Below are positions 16,364 to 24,929 of a DNA stretch of 64,000 nucleotides, piece after piece. The notes below the pieces were generated by a model, which was not told the DNA's origin, made no database searches, and saw only the letters and a program-made list of their open reading frames with translations. Source of the DNA: CAYSRC01 sp964433495 (GTDB taxonomy: Bacteria > Bacillota > Clostridia > Oscillospirales > Ruminococcaceae); the NCBI GenBank assembly GCA_964433495.1, contig CAYSRC010000001.1:1-64000 (forward strand), read 5' to 3'. The translations under genes were made by a program, and so were the position numbers. The first letter of the stretch is position 1; each line of letters opens with the position of its first letter.

Positions 16364-17506
16364 TCAGCCGCCCTGCGCCCCGGAGCGGATCGCCTTGATA
16401 TCCTCGAGCACAGTGCGGCAGACGGTCTCTGCCGCGTCGCGCGGGATGTTGCGCCGCTGCGCCGACACGAGTTCGCCCGCGAGCGCGCCGTCCGACAAAA
16501 CCGCCGCGACGGCGGCGGCCTGAGCCTCGGGCGTGCCGCCGGTGAGCGCCATGCCGCGGGACACAAAGAAGTCGACGTTGTCGCTTTCCCAGCCGGGCAG
16601 CGGGGTGGACAGCACGAGGGGGATCCCTTTGCATGCGGCCTCGGTGATCGAGAGACCGCCCGGCTTTGTCACAAGCGCATCGGCGGCGTCAAACCACACG
16701 TCGACATTGTCGGCATAGTCGAGCACCCGCACGCGGGGGTTGGGGCCGAAGCGCTCCCGCAGCTCCTTTTTAAGCCGCTCGTTGCTGCCGCCGAACACCG
16801 CGATGTCGACGTCGCTCGCAAGGCCCGCGAGAGCCGAGACGATCTCGCCCGAGCTGCCCGCGCCCATGCTGCCCGTCATCACAAGGGCGGTTTTGCGGTC
16901 CTCCCGAAGGCCGACGGCGTCCCGCGCCGCCTTTCGCCCGAGGGAGTGCGAGAACCTCTCGGCGACGGGGATGCCGGAGGGGATGAGCCGCGCGCCGTCA
17001 AGGCCGTGCACCCTGAAGACGTCCGCGAGCTCGCGGTGGGGGATAAAATAACCGTCGAGACAGGTCTCGGCGACAAAGGGGGTGCAGTTGTAGTCGGTCG
17101 CGACAAAATAGCAGGGCAGGGGCAGCCTCTTCTCCCGCCTGAGGTAGCTGAGTGCCTCGGACGGGAAGACATGGGTCGCGACGACGGCGTCGTAGCCCCC
17201 GTCCGTTATAAAGTCGAGCAGCTTGCCCGCATACAGCGAGTTTGCGACATAGCATATCGAGTCCCTGCTGCTGTCGGTCTGCCGCTCGGCCTCGCGGTTG
17301 CCCTTTTCAAAAAGAGAGGGGGCGTACACCGCGCTTCGGCGGTGGAAGTTGCTGACAAAGTCGGATATCCCCTGCGAGGCAAAGGCAAGGGCGTCGCGCA
17401 CGGTGCACACGACGCCCTCTGCGTCCAGCCGCTCTGCAATCGCGGCCGCGGCCGAGTTGTGCCCCTGGCCCGTGTTGCAGGACAACAGAAGAACCTTGGT
17501 GTTCAT
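16364..17506 (-). CDS. Glycolipid glycosyltransferase (MGDG-synthase/UgtP family)
   Basis: A 380-aa GT28-type enzyme of the monogalactosyldiacylglycerol synthase/processive diacylglycerol glucosyltransferase family, working at the inner membrane face to add a hexose to a lipid anchor. N-terminal LLLSCNTGQGHNSAAAAIAE is the acceptor-side glycine/His loop; VTKPGGLSITEAACKGIPLVL is the C-terminal sugar-nucleotide site. AAAGAGG precedes the ATG. It overlaps the upstream CrtO-like gene by 4 bp (ATGA). The lipid acceptor (diacylglycerol or another) cannot be decided. Confidence 0.9.
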   Translation of the reverse strand: MNTKVLLLSCNTGQGHNSAAAAIAERLDAEGVVCTVRDALAFASQGISDFVSNFHRRSAVYAPSLFEKGNREAERQTDSSRDSICYVANSLYAGKLLDFITDGGYDAVVATHVFPSEALSYLRREKRLPLPCYFVATDYNCTPFVAETCLDGYFIPHRELADVFRVHGLDGARLIPSGIPVAERFSHSLGRKAARDAVGLREDRKTALVMTGSMGAGSSGEIVSALAGLASDVDIAVFGGSNERLKKELRERFGPNPRVRVLDYADNVDVWFDAADALVTKPGGLSITEAACKGIPLVLSTPLPGWESDNVDFFVSRGMALTGGTPEAQAAAVAAVLSDGALAGELVSAQRRNIPRDAAETVCRTVLEDIKAIRSGAQGG

Positions 17507-18012
17507 ACGGCCTCTTTCGCCGCAGGCGCCGCCCCTGCCACCCTGCGCTCGAGCGCCGCGGCGGTCTTTTTAAGGCGCGGGCGGTTGTACCGCTGGATCA
17601 TGATAAACGGGATGTTGTGCAGGGCGTACAGCACGGCCGCGGCCACGCTCATCCCGCCGCGCATGGTCACGAGAAAGACGGGCGACGCCGCGGCGAGGCA
17701 GAGGTGGACGAACTCGGCGACGCAGCTCTCCCGCACAAGGCGGCGAAGGTGCGCAGGCGAGGGCCGCTCCCTGATGCTCTTGCTGTATCCGCCGCCGCTG
17801 ACCCTGCTCTTGTCGGGCAGCTTGTCCTTCCACAGCTTGATGCCGAGCTTCTCGTAAAACCGGCCGCCCTGCTCGCGGGGGCGCTCTCTGAAGAGCGCGC
17901 TCTCGGGGTCAAAGCGCTCGCGCGGAAGCGCCTCGCCCGCGAAGTGCGCTATAATGCCGAGGCAGCCCGCGGTCACGACGAAAACAAGCAGCTGTCTCAA
18001 TATCTCTGTCAT
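17503..18012 (-). CDS. CrtO-like membrane acyltransferase
   Basis: A 169-aa protein with hydrophobic segments near residues 8-25 and 105-140. The blocks FYEKLGIKLWKDKLPD, RESCVAEFVHL and IPFIMIQRYNRPRL match the glycosyl-4,4'-diaponeurosporenoate acyltransferase (CrtO) family of staphyloxanthin synthesis, whose length (about 165 aa) also fits. No carotenoid genes are in the window, so the acceptor here is more likely another glycolipid, consistent with the 4 bp overlap with a glycolipid glycosyltransferase gene. The family call is fairly firm; the substrate is inference. Confidence 0.8.
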   Translation of the reverse strand: MTEILRQLLVFVVTAGCLGIIAHFAGEALPRERFDPESALFRERPREQGGRFYEKLGIKLWKDKLPDKSRVSGGGYSKSIRERPSPAHLRRLVRESCVAEFVHLCLAAASPVFLVTMRGGMSVAAAVLYALHNIPFIMIQRYNRPRLKKTAAALERRVAGAAPAAKEAV

Positions 18013-18342
18013 CTGTTTACACCGCCCGTCAATAGTATTGTGTTCTCTTGATTCAAAGTATACGGCGGGGCGCTCTGTTTTGTTAGGGACACATCGGATA
18101 GTTGTTTACTTTTGGGACAGTTTTGCGCTTTTGTGACACGTTTCGCCCGGGACAGAAAAAAGTCCCGCCGCCCGAAGGGACGGCGGGCCGCTCCTGCGGA
18201 TAGCGAAAAGCCGCGGTTTTGTGCGCCGTTTTTGTCCGCGTCCGGGGGGGGCCGCCGTAATACTCCGAATACGGAACGGGGCGCGAGCTTTGCCGAGAAC
18301 CTGTGCCCGCCGCGGGGAATCGGGGACTTGAGGGGGCTTCAT
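18013..18342. other. Intergenic region upstream of the CrtO-like gene
   Basis: 330 bp between two minus-strand genes. Holds the terminator at 18154-18187 and, on the minus strand close to 18050, AT-rich sequence (TATACT, TACTAT) that could serve as a promoter for the CrtO-like gene, but no well-spaced -35/-10 pair. Nothing else recognised. Confidence 0.55.
18154..18187 (-). terminator. Terminator after the peptidoglycan-binding protein gene
   Basis: On the minus strand, CCCGCCG-T-CCC pairs with GGG-CGGCGGG around a TTC loop and is followed by a run of T. Confidence 0.75.
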
Positions 18343-18996
18343 TCAAAAGCAGGCGTGGTTGAGGATGCACCGCCACTCGGCGCCGCCGACCACCCCGTCG
18401 GGGGTGAGAAAGACGCGCTGCTGCATCCTTTTGACGGCGCTTTCTGTGGCGCGCCCGAAGACCCCGTCGAGCTCGACCTCGCCGAAGCCGTACAGCCCGA
18501 GACAGCGCTGGAGCATCATCACGTGGTTGCCGCGCTTGCCGCGCATGAGGTTGGGCAGGCCCGAGCCGACAAAGTAGCCCGACGGGCGGTAGCGGACGTC
18601 GAGGTAGACGGTGCCGCTCTGCGGGAAGGGCTCGAGCGCCGCAAAGGCGTCGCAGGAGACGGCGGCGTCGTACAGCTCGCCGAGACTGCCCGCGCCGTCG
18701 GCGGGGCTTATTACCAGGGCGGTGCCGAACAGATGCTGCGGTCTGCACGCCGTGTCGGCGCGCGCGGGGTCGACAAACCCCCGCACGATGCGGATGGGCC
18801 TGCCGTAGAGCCCGCGCAGCGCGCTGAACGCGCGCATCGTGTCCGAGTCGGTCCACACCGTCTCGACGCAGGCGTGTGAGACAAACTCCCCGACCGTCAG
18901 CGTGTCGTCCGAAATATAGGGCATCGGGTCGTCGTAACCGCAAAAATACCGCTCGACAAGGCCGTCCTGCACGTTGCAGACAAATACCGCCGCCAT
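18343..18996 (-). CDS. Degenerate M15-like domain plus peptidoglycan-binding domain
   Basis: A 217-aa protein. Residues about 33-140 resemble a D-Ala-D-Ala carboxypeptidase M15-type fold (TLTVGEFVSHACVETVW at the start, QHLFGTALVI at 87-96), but the usual SxHxxGxAxD zinc signature has Val95 where the ligand Asp should be and no later metal His is evident, so it is probably non-catalytic. Residues 151-212 form a PG_binding_1 domain (RGKRGNHVMMLQRCLGLYGF, DGVFGRATESAVKRMQ). The ATG at 18996 has AAAGGAG eight bases upstream. No signal peptide is seen, which in spore formers can fit a mother-cell or spore-coat protein. Confidence 0.75.
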   Translation of the reverse strand: MAAVFVCNVQDGLVERYFCGYDDPMPYISDDTLTVGEFVSHACVETVWTDSDTMRAFSALRGLYGRPIRIVRGFVDPARADTACRPQHLFGTALVISPADGAGSLGELYDAAVSCDAFAALEPFPQSGTVYLDVRYRPSGYFVGSGLPNLMRGKRGNHVMMLQRCLGLYGFGEVELDGVFGRATESAVKRMQQRVFLTPDGVVGGAEWRCILNHACF

Positions 18997-19646
18997 ACCG
19001 TGGCTCCTTTCGCCGCCTTTTTCACCATTGTATGCCGCGGGGAGCGCGCGCGACACCGCAGAAGCGGGGGCCGGGAGGGGAAAGCGGAGACGGGCGGCGT
19101 TAAGCTGCGTTTGCGCCGGGGGATTGTAAGTAATCGACAAAGGTCTCGACACAAGGTATTCAGGCGGCAAGGCTTTGTACAGTCAACCCCTCCGTCAGCT
19201 GCGCCGCCGCCTCCCCTTGCACACGGCTCGCACATTTCCGCGAGATGGCCGCATATTAAAGGTACGGACATGCGGCAGAATTCACGGGAATATGTGAACC
19301 CTACCGAACGCCGTACCGATAGCGTTCGGTAGGGGAGGCTTAAGAGCCCGTGCCCGATGGACGGGCGTAAAGCCTTAGACCTCCCCCCACGGGAAAGCTC
19401 AAGGGCGGGCGGGGGGCGATGTCAACGTGACCGAAGCCGCTTTGCTCCCGTGCCGTCCGAAAAGGGTCGGGAGGCGCGCACGCTCCTGTTCTTTCTCCGA
19501 AGCCCGTTCGTTGTTTTTTCGCTTCGGCAGCCTTTTTCGCCGCCCGAAGCGCGGAGGGCGGCGGGAGCCCCCGCGCAATTGTTTTTATCGCAAAAAAATG
19601 TTATTATATATTGAATAGTCTTTTCAAAGGTTGGGGGGCGTCGCGT
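18997..19646. repeat. Intergenic region with hairpin-cassette repeat block 2
   Basis: 650 bp without a gene. About 19115-19400 is repeat: type I hairpins at 19248-19276 (GCCGCAT/ATGCGGC, loop containing AAAGGTACGG) and 19299-19334 (13 bp arms CCCTACCGAACGC/GCGTTCGGTAGGG, loop CGTACCGATA), and a type II hairpin at 19281-19298 (TTCAC/GTGAA). The rest holds the ispDF promoter at 19579-19607. Confidence 0.75.
19579..19607 (+). promoter_or_regulatory. Sigma-A-type promoter of ispDF
   Basis: TTGTTT at 19579-19584, 17 bp A-rich spacer, TATTAT at 19602-19607. Because the in-frame TTG at 19611 would be only three bases past the -10 box, the promoter supports the GTG at 19647 as the start. Confidence 0.65.
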
Positions 19647-20777
19647 GTGCCGTTTGTAAGCGCGGTCATCGTCGCGGGCGGGAGCTCGAGCAGGATGGGG
19701 GGAGTCGACAAGCTGGCCTATTGTCAGGACGGCGTCCCCGTGCTGCGGCGCACCGTGCTCGCCTTTTGCGCCAACGCCTTTGTCGACGAGATCATCGTCG
19801 TGTGCAGGGCGGACAGGACGGACGACACAAAGCGGATGCTCGAGGGGCTGCCGAAGGTTTCGGCGGTCGTCGCGGGCGGCGCGGACAGGACGGGCTCGGT
19901 CAAAAACGGGGTCGCGGCGATATCGCCCCGCTGCGAATACATCGCGGTGCACGACGGCGCGCGCCCGTTTGTGAGCGACGGGCTCATAACGCGCGTGCTC
20001 GAGGGCGCGGTAAGATACGGCGCGTGCGCGCCCGCCCTCGCGGTGAGCGACACCCTCAAGCGCACGGACGCGGACGGCTTTGTGACTGAGACGGTCCCGC
20101 GCGAGGGTCTCTTCGCCGTGCAGACGCCGCAGGTCTTTGAAAAGGGGCTTCTTGCGCGCGCGCTCGAGCGCGGCGGCAGCGCGACCGACGACTGCGCGCT
20201 CGTCGAGATCGCGGGCGGCAGGGTGAAGCTCGTCGAGGGCGAGCGCGGCAACATAAAGCTGACCTATCCCGCCGATCTCGCGCTCTGCTCGGGCGGCGCG
20301 CCCGTTCGGGTCGGCAGCGGCTACGACGTCCATCGCCTCGTCGAGGGGCGGCGGCTGGTGCTCGGCGGGGTGGAGATCCCGTTCGGCAAGGGGCTTTTGG
20401 GGCACTCGGACGCCGACGTGCTGACCCACGCCGTCTGCGACGCGCTGCTCGGCGCGGCGGCGCTGGGCGACATAGGGGTGCTGTTCCCCGACAGTGACCC
20501 CGCGTTTCTCGGGGCGGACAGCATAGAGCTGCTGCGCGAGGTGTGCAGGGCGCTTGCGCAAAAGGGCTTCAGGCCCTGCAACATCGACGCGACGGCGGTG
20601 TGCGAGAGGCCGCGGCTGCGCGAATACATCGACGCCATGCGGCATAGGATAGCCGAGGCGGCGTCGCTCGACATATCGCGCGTGAGCGTCAAGGCGACGA
20701 CCGAGGAGGGCCTCGGGTTCACGGGCGGGGGCGAGGGCATCGCGGCCTACGCGGCGGCGAGTGTCCTGCCGCTTTAA
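19647..20777 (+). CDS. ispDF: Bifunctional IspD/IspF isoprenoid enzyme
   Basis: A 376-aa fusion of two non-consecutive MEP-pathway enzymes. IspD (about 1-215) couples CTP to methylerythritol phosphate: VIVAGGSSSRMGGVDKL and VHDGARPFV. IspF (about 217-376) makes the cyclic diphosphate: RVGSGYDVHRL with metal ligands Asp and His, GHSDADVLTHAVCDALLGA, and the C-terminal TTEEGLGFTGGGEGI. The fusion is known in alphaproteobacteria, Campylobacter and some clostridia. The GTG start at 19647 is favoured over an upstream TTG on promoter grounds. cdaA follows after 94 bp. Confidence 0.95.
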   Translation: MPFVSAVIVAGGSSSRMGGVDKLAYCQDGVPVLRRTVLAFCANAFVDEIIVVCRADRTDDTKRMLEGLPKVSAVVAGGADRTGSVKNGVAAISPRCEYIAVHDGARPFVSDGLITRVLEGAVRYGACAPALAVSDTLKRTDADGFVTETVPREGLFAVQTPQVFEKGLLARALERGGSATDDCALVEIAGGRVKLVEGERGNIKLTYPADLALCSGGAPVRVGSGYDVHRLVEGRRLVLGGVEIPFGKGLLGHSDADVLTHAVCDALLGAAALGDIGVLFPDSDPAFLGADSIELLREVCRALAQKGFRPCNIDATAVCERPRLREYIDAMRHRIAEAASLDISRVSVKATTEEGLGFTGGGEGIAAYAAASVLPL

Positions 20778-20871
20778 AGCAGGGGACGCACGGAAAAATT
20801 TTCAAAACGGCGGCGCGGGCCGCGAAAGCGCCGCGCGGGGATAAAAAGCAACGGAGGAGAGTCACGGGACA

Positions 20872-21741
20872 ATGAGCGCATTTTGGAACTCCTTTACCGA
20901 GGGGTTAAACGCGATAAAAAACACCTTCGGCCTTGCCGACATATTGGATATCGCCATCGTTTCCTTTTTGATCTACCAGCTCATCAAACTCATGCGGCGC
21001 TCGCGCACCCAACAGCTGCTGCGGGGCATCGTCATCGTCCTCATCGCCTATTTTGTCTCGTGGCAGTTTGAGCTCAAGACCCTCAACACCGTCATGCAGA
21101 GCGTCGTGCAGTTCGGCATCATCGCGCTCGTCGTGGTGTTTCAGCCCGAGCTGCGGCGCGCGCTCGAGACGATGGGGCGCGCGAAGCTGGGGGGCATCTC
21201 GCTGTTTTCGGGGCACATGTCGACCGAGGCCGAGACGCGCTGGCGGGACGCGCTCGTGACGATAAGCGACAGCGCCGAGCACATGTCCAAGACGCGAACG
21301 GGCGCGCTCATCGTGATCGAGCGCCGCAGCTTTCTGACCGAGATCATCGAGACGGGCACGACGCTCGACTCGACCGTCAGCTGCGAGCTGCTCGAGACGG
21401 TGTTCTACGAGGGCTCGCCGCTGCACGACGGCGCGGTGATCATAAGGGACGCCAAGGTCGCGGCCGCGGGCTGCCTGCTGCCCGTGTCGCAAAACCCCGA
21501 CATCAGCAGGGACATGGGCACAAGGCACCGCGCGGCCATAGGTATAAGCGAAAACTCGGACGCGGTGGTCGTGGTGGTCTCGGAGGAGACCGGTCTCATC
21601 TCGATCGCGCAGGGCGGCGTCATCCTGAGAAGGCTTGACAGAACCAACCTGCTGAGGATCCTTCAAAACGAGATTATCCCCCGGCAGGACGGGGATTCCG
21701 AGGGCAGGAAGAGCATCTTCGGGAGGATTTTTAAAAAATGA
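20872..21741 (+). CDS. cdaA: Diadenylate cyclase CdaA
   Basis: Membrane-bound enzyme making cyclic di-AMP from two ATP. 289 aa: three N-terminal hydrophobic segments (about 22-95), then the DAC domain with DGA at 186-188 and RHR at 218-220, the catalytic motifs. A GGAGG lies upstream of the ATG. It overlaps cdaR by 4 bp. In most Firmicutes cdaA-cdaR is followed by glmM; here an FAD oxidoreductase follows instead. c-di-AMP normally controls potassium and turgor; trkA/trkH lie 34 kb away in the window. Confidence 0.97.
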   Translation: MSAFWNSFTEGLNAIKNTFGLADILDIAIVSFLIYQLIKLMRRSRTQQLLRGIVIVLIAYFVSWQFELKTLNTVMQSVVQFGIIALVVVFQPELRRALETMGRAKLGGISLFSGHMSTEAETRWRDALVTISDSAEHMSKTRTGALIVIERRSFLTEIIETGTTLDSTVSCELLETVFYEGSPLHDGAVIIRDAKVAAAGCLLPVSQNPDISRDMGTRHRAAIGISENSDAVVVVVSEETGLISIAQGGVILRRLDRTNLLRILQNEIIPRQDGDSEGRKSIFGRIFKK

Positions 21742-23003
21742 AAAACAGAGCTGACGGGCAGCGCAGGTCGCTGTTTGACAACACGACCTTTGCGCTCATC
21801 TTTTCGGTTTTGCTCGCTGCCGTGGCATGGTTCATCGTCTCGTTCAGGATAAACACGTCGGGCGAGCGCACGATAACGGGCGTCAAGGTGTCGCTGTCGC
21901 AAAATGCGGCGTCCTACCAGAACCTCGGCCTCGACATCATCGACCGAAGCGACCGCTATGTCGACGTCACCGTCAAGGGCGACCGCAGCGTCATCGGCGG
22001 TCTCACCGCGTCCGACTTTATCGTGACGCCCAACTACAGCAGGGTGCTCGAGGCGGGGACCTATGAGCTCGACCTCGCGGCGCAAAAGGCCGACCCCCTG
22101 CTCAACTTTGAGATAACGGGGATAAACTCGCCCACCGTCGAGCTGCGCTTTGACAACGCGGTAAGCAAGCGGTTTTCGGTCACCCTCGAGATGGTGGGAC
22201 ACTCGGCCGCCGAAGGGTATGTCATCGACACGATCGTGTCGTCCCCGTCCGAGATAACGGTGACGGGCCCCGAGAACGAGGTGGAGGGCATAAGCCGCGT
22301 CGTCGCGTCCTACGAGGTCGACGAAGAGCTCAGTGAACCGCTGCGCGTGACCTGCCCGATAAAGCTGCTGGACGGGTCGGGCAACGAGATAACCAGCAGC
22401 ACCCTGCGAGTCGACGTCAGCGAGGTGGACGTGACCATCCCCGTCTATAAACGGGGGGTGCTGCCCCTCGACATCGGCTTCACCAACGTGCCCGACGGCT
22501 TTGACGTCTCGTCGCTCGAGTACGTCATGTCGCACGACGCGATAAACGTCGCGGGGCTCGACAGGGTGATCGACAACATGACGACGCGGGTCGTGGGATA
22601 TGTCGACCTCGCGGGCTTCCGCATAGGCGAGAGCTATACGTTCGAGGTCAACCTGCCCTCGGGGCTCGTCAACCTCGACAACATCGAGACGGTCGCCGTC
22701 ACCTTCCCGCGAACCGACCTTGCGACCAAGCGGGTGAACGTCAGCGACATCAGGGTGGAGAACGCGCCCTCAAACTTTGACGTGACCGTGACAACCCCCG
22801 TGATCAACGATGTGACGGTGATAGGTCCGTCGCGCGACGTCGAAGAGCTGCTTGCGGGCTCGGTCGTCGCGGTGGTGGACATGTCGGCCGCGAGCGTTGA
22901 GAGCGGCAGCTATAAGGTGCCGGTGCGCTTCACCATCACCGCCAACAACACGACGTGGGTCGCGGGCAGCTACAGCGTCACGATCGAGGTGGAGCCCAAC
23001 TGA
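21738..23003 (+). CDS. cdaR: CdaA regulatory protein CdaR (YbbR-domain)
   Basis: A 421-aa protein with one N-terminal membrane helix (about 17-38, FALIFSVLLAAVAWFIVSF) and an extracytoplasmic part made of four YbbR-type repeats, each with the pattern 'I.V.G....V' (for example VDVTVKGDRSVIGGL and VTVIGPSRDVEEL). It binds and modulates CdaA. It starts inside cdaA (ATGA overlap) with GGGAGG upstream, and its stop overlaps the next start. Confidence 0.94.
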   Translation: MKNRADGQRRSLFDNTTFALIFSVLLAAVAWFIVSFRINTSGERTITGVKVSLSQNAASYQNLGLDIIDRSDRYVDVTVKGDRSVIGGLTASDFIVTPNYSRVLEAGTYELDLAAQKADPLLNFEITGINSPTVELRFDNAVSKRFSVTLEMVGHSAAEGYVIDTIVSSPSEITVTGPENEVEGISRVVASYEVDEELSEPLRVTCPIKLLDGSGNEITSSTLRVDVSEVDVTIPVYKRGVLPLDIGFTNVPDGFDVSSLEYVMSHDAINVAGLDRVIDNMTTRVVGYVDLAGFRIGESYTFEVNLPSGLVNLDNIETVAVTFPRTDLATKRVNVSDIRVENAPSNFDVTVTTPVINDVTVIGPSRDVEELLAGSVVAVVDMSAASVESGSYKVPVRFTITANNTTWVAGSYSVTIEVEPN

Positions 23004-24586
23004 TGATTATCGTGACCGATATCCGCATCCCGCTGACGTCCGACCCCGAGACCGACGCGCCCCGCGAGGCGCTCAAGCGCATCGGGGTGTCGCGGGACGA
23101 GGTGAAGAGTGCGGCCCTTCGCAGGTTTTCGCCCGATGCGCGCCACGGCAGGCTGAGCTATGTCTGCTCGGCGGTGCTCGAGCTCAAAAGCGGGCGGCAG
23201 GAGCGTGAGGTCTGCGCGCGGCTCAAAAACGCGGCGCCCTTCGAGCGCACGACGCTCGCCCCGAAAAAGGGCGAGGCTCCGCTTCGCTTGCGCCCTGTCG
23301 TCGCGGGGTTCGGCCCCGCCGGGATGTTTGCGGCCTGCCTTTTGGCCGAGCACGGCTTCAGACCGCTCGTGCTCGAGCGCGGCGCCGACGCGGACGAGCG
23401 GCAGCGGGCCGTCGAGGCGTTTTGGCGCGGCGGGACGCTGCGGGACGAGACCAACGTGCAGTTCGGCGCGGGCGGCGCGGGCGCGTTTTCCGACGGCAAG
23501 CTGGTCAGCAGGATAAACGACCCGCTGTGCGACTATGTGCTGCAGCGGCTGTGCGCGTTCGGCGCGCCGCGCGACATCATGTTCAGGGCAAAGCCCCATG
23601 TCGGCACCGACAGGATGCGCGAGGTCGTCGGCCGCATGCGGGACTACATAAGGCTTAAGGGCGGCGAGATACGGTTTTTGAGCGCGCTCGACGGAATAGA
23701 CGTGCATGGCGGCAGGCTGCGCTCGATCTCGGCGGGGGGCGGCATCCCGTGCGAGGCGCTTGTGCTCGCGTGCGGCCACAGCGCGCGCGACACCTTTTTG
23801 ATGCTGCGGGACGCGGGCGTCAAGCTCGAGGCCAAGCCCTTTTCGGTCGGGGTGCGCATCGAGCACCCCCAGTCGCTCATCGACCGCGCGCTGTACGGCA
23901 AAAACGCGGGCTGCGGTCTGAAGGGGGAGTACGCGCTGTCCTGCCGCGCCGGCGGGCGCGCGGTGTACACCTTTTGCATGTGCCCGGGCGGCAGCGTCAT
24001 CGCCGCTTCGAGCGAGCGGGACGGTGTTGTCACCAACGGCATGAGCTTGTATGCCCGCGACGGCGAAAACGCCAACGCCGCGGTGGCGGTGTCGGTGTCG
24101 CCCGCCGACTTTTCGGGCGACCCGTTCAAGGCGATCGAGTTCCAACGACGGCTCGAGCGCGAGGCGTTCAGGCTTGCGGGGGGCGGCTATCGGGCGCCCG
24201 CGCAGACGGTGGGCAGCTTTCTCTGCGGCGCCCGCGCGACGCTCGCGGGCGCGTCGGTCGAGCCGAGCTATCGCCCGGGCGTCGAGGCGTGCGACCTCAC
24301 GCGGGTGCTCGGGCGCGAGCTGTGCGCCGACATCGGGGCGGGCCTTGCGGCGTTTGACAAAAAAATCAGGGGCTTCGCGTCGGACGGCGCGGTGCTCACC
24401 GCCCCCGAGACAAGAACCTCCTCGCCCGTGCGCATCCCGCGGGGGGAGGACGGCTGCGCCGCGGGCGTCGACGGCCTGTATCCCGCCGGTGAGGGCGCGG
24501 GGTACGCGGGCGGCATCATGAGCGCCGCTGTGGACGGGATAAAGACGGCGGTCAGGATAATCGAGCGGTTTTTCCCCGCCTATTGA
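23003..24586 (+). CDS. FAD-dependent dehydrogenase (COG2509 type)
   Basis: A 527-aa flavoprotein. Residues 1-90 form the family's N-terminal domain; then the FAD-binding Rossmann motif VVAGFGPAGMFAACLLAEHG (about 98-117), and TNVQFGAGGAGAFSDGKL, a hallmark of this uncharacterised dehydrogenase family; the C-terminal YPAGEGAGYAGGIMSAAVDG completes the FAD site. The ATG at 23003 overlaps the cdaR stop by one base (TGATG), so it is coupled to cdaA-cdaR. The substrate is not known for the family. Confidence 0.9.
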   Translation: MIIVTDIRIPLTSDPETDAPREALKRIGVSRDEVKSAALRRFSPDARHGRLSYVCSAVLELKSGRQEREVCARLKNAAPFERTTLAPKKGEAPLRLRPVVAGFGPAGMFAACLLAEHGFRPLVLERGADADERQRAVEAFWRGGTLRDETNVQFGAGGAGAFSDGKLVSRINDPLCDYVLQRLCAFGAPRDIMFRAKPHVGTDRMREVVGRMRDYIRLKGGEIRFLSALDGIDVHGGRLRSISAGGGIPCEALVLACGHSARDTFLMLRDAGVKLEAKPFSVGVRIEHPQSLIDRALYGKNAGCGLKGEYALSCRAGGRAVYTFCMCPGGSVIAASSERDGVVTNGMSLYARDGENANAAVAVSVSPADFSGDPFKAIEFQRRLEREAFRLAGGGYRAPAQTVGSFLCGARATLAGASVEPSYRPGVEACDLTRVLGRELCADIGAGLAAFDKKIRGFASDGAVLTAPETRTSSPVRIPRGEDGCAAGVDGLYPAGEGAGYAGGIMSAAVDGIKTAVRIIERFFPAY

Positions 24587-24929
24587 GGAAAAGGCCGCGG
24601 GGCGCGCAAGCCCGGGTTCACCGCGGTATCATAAAGGCCGTGAATTTTGGGCGCGGCCCGAAAGAATCGCGGGGGCGCACGAAAACCCCGACGTTCGGAT
24701 ATGAAGGCTCAGCCCGGAATAAAAAGGGCGCAGCCCAAAATATCGGCGCACAGCGTGCGCCGCACGGCCTGTCGCCGCGCCGATGCTGCCCGAAGCACAC
24801 ACGGGGGCAGGGCGCCGAACCGCGCATCAGCGCAGGGAAACCGCCGCGCCGGCTGCGTGCACAGCGGTTTCGGGATAAGCTTATAAAGAAAAGACAAAAC
24901 TATCTATTGAGGACAGGGAGTGCCGCAAA
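24587..24929. other. Intergenic region upstream of recJ
   Basis: 343 bp, GC-rich, with an AT-rich patch at 24880-24915 just before recJ that may hold its promoter, but no clear -35/-10 pair. No ORF, RNA or repeat recognised. Confidence 0.5.

Noticed and set aside
14440..16566. Very long minus-strand open frame (about 700 codons) opposite the ABC permease
   Set aside because: It is the antisense shadow of a clear MacB-like permease and runs past its end; composition is Arg/Asp/His-rich as expected for a GC-rich shadow and no domain is visible.
18343..18996. Start of the peptidoglycan-binding protein at 19170
   Set aside because: The extra 58 residues are low-complexity and reach into the repeat block; the ATG at 18996 has AAAGGAG at correct distance.
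24587..24929. Structured RNA gene (RNase P, SRP or 6S) in the gap before recJ
   Set aside because: None of the diagnostic core sequences of these RNAs was found; the gap is simply GC-rich.
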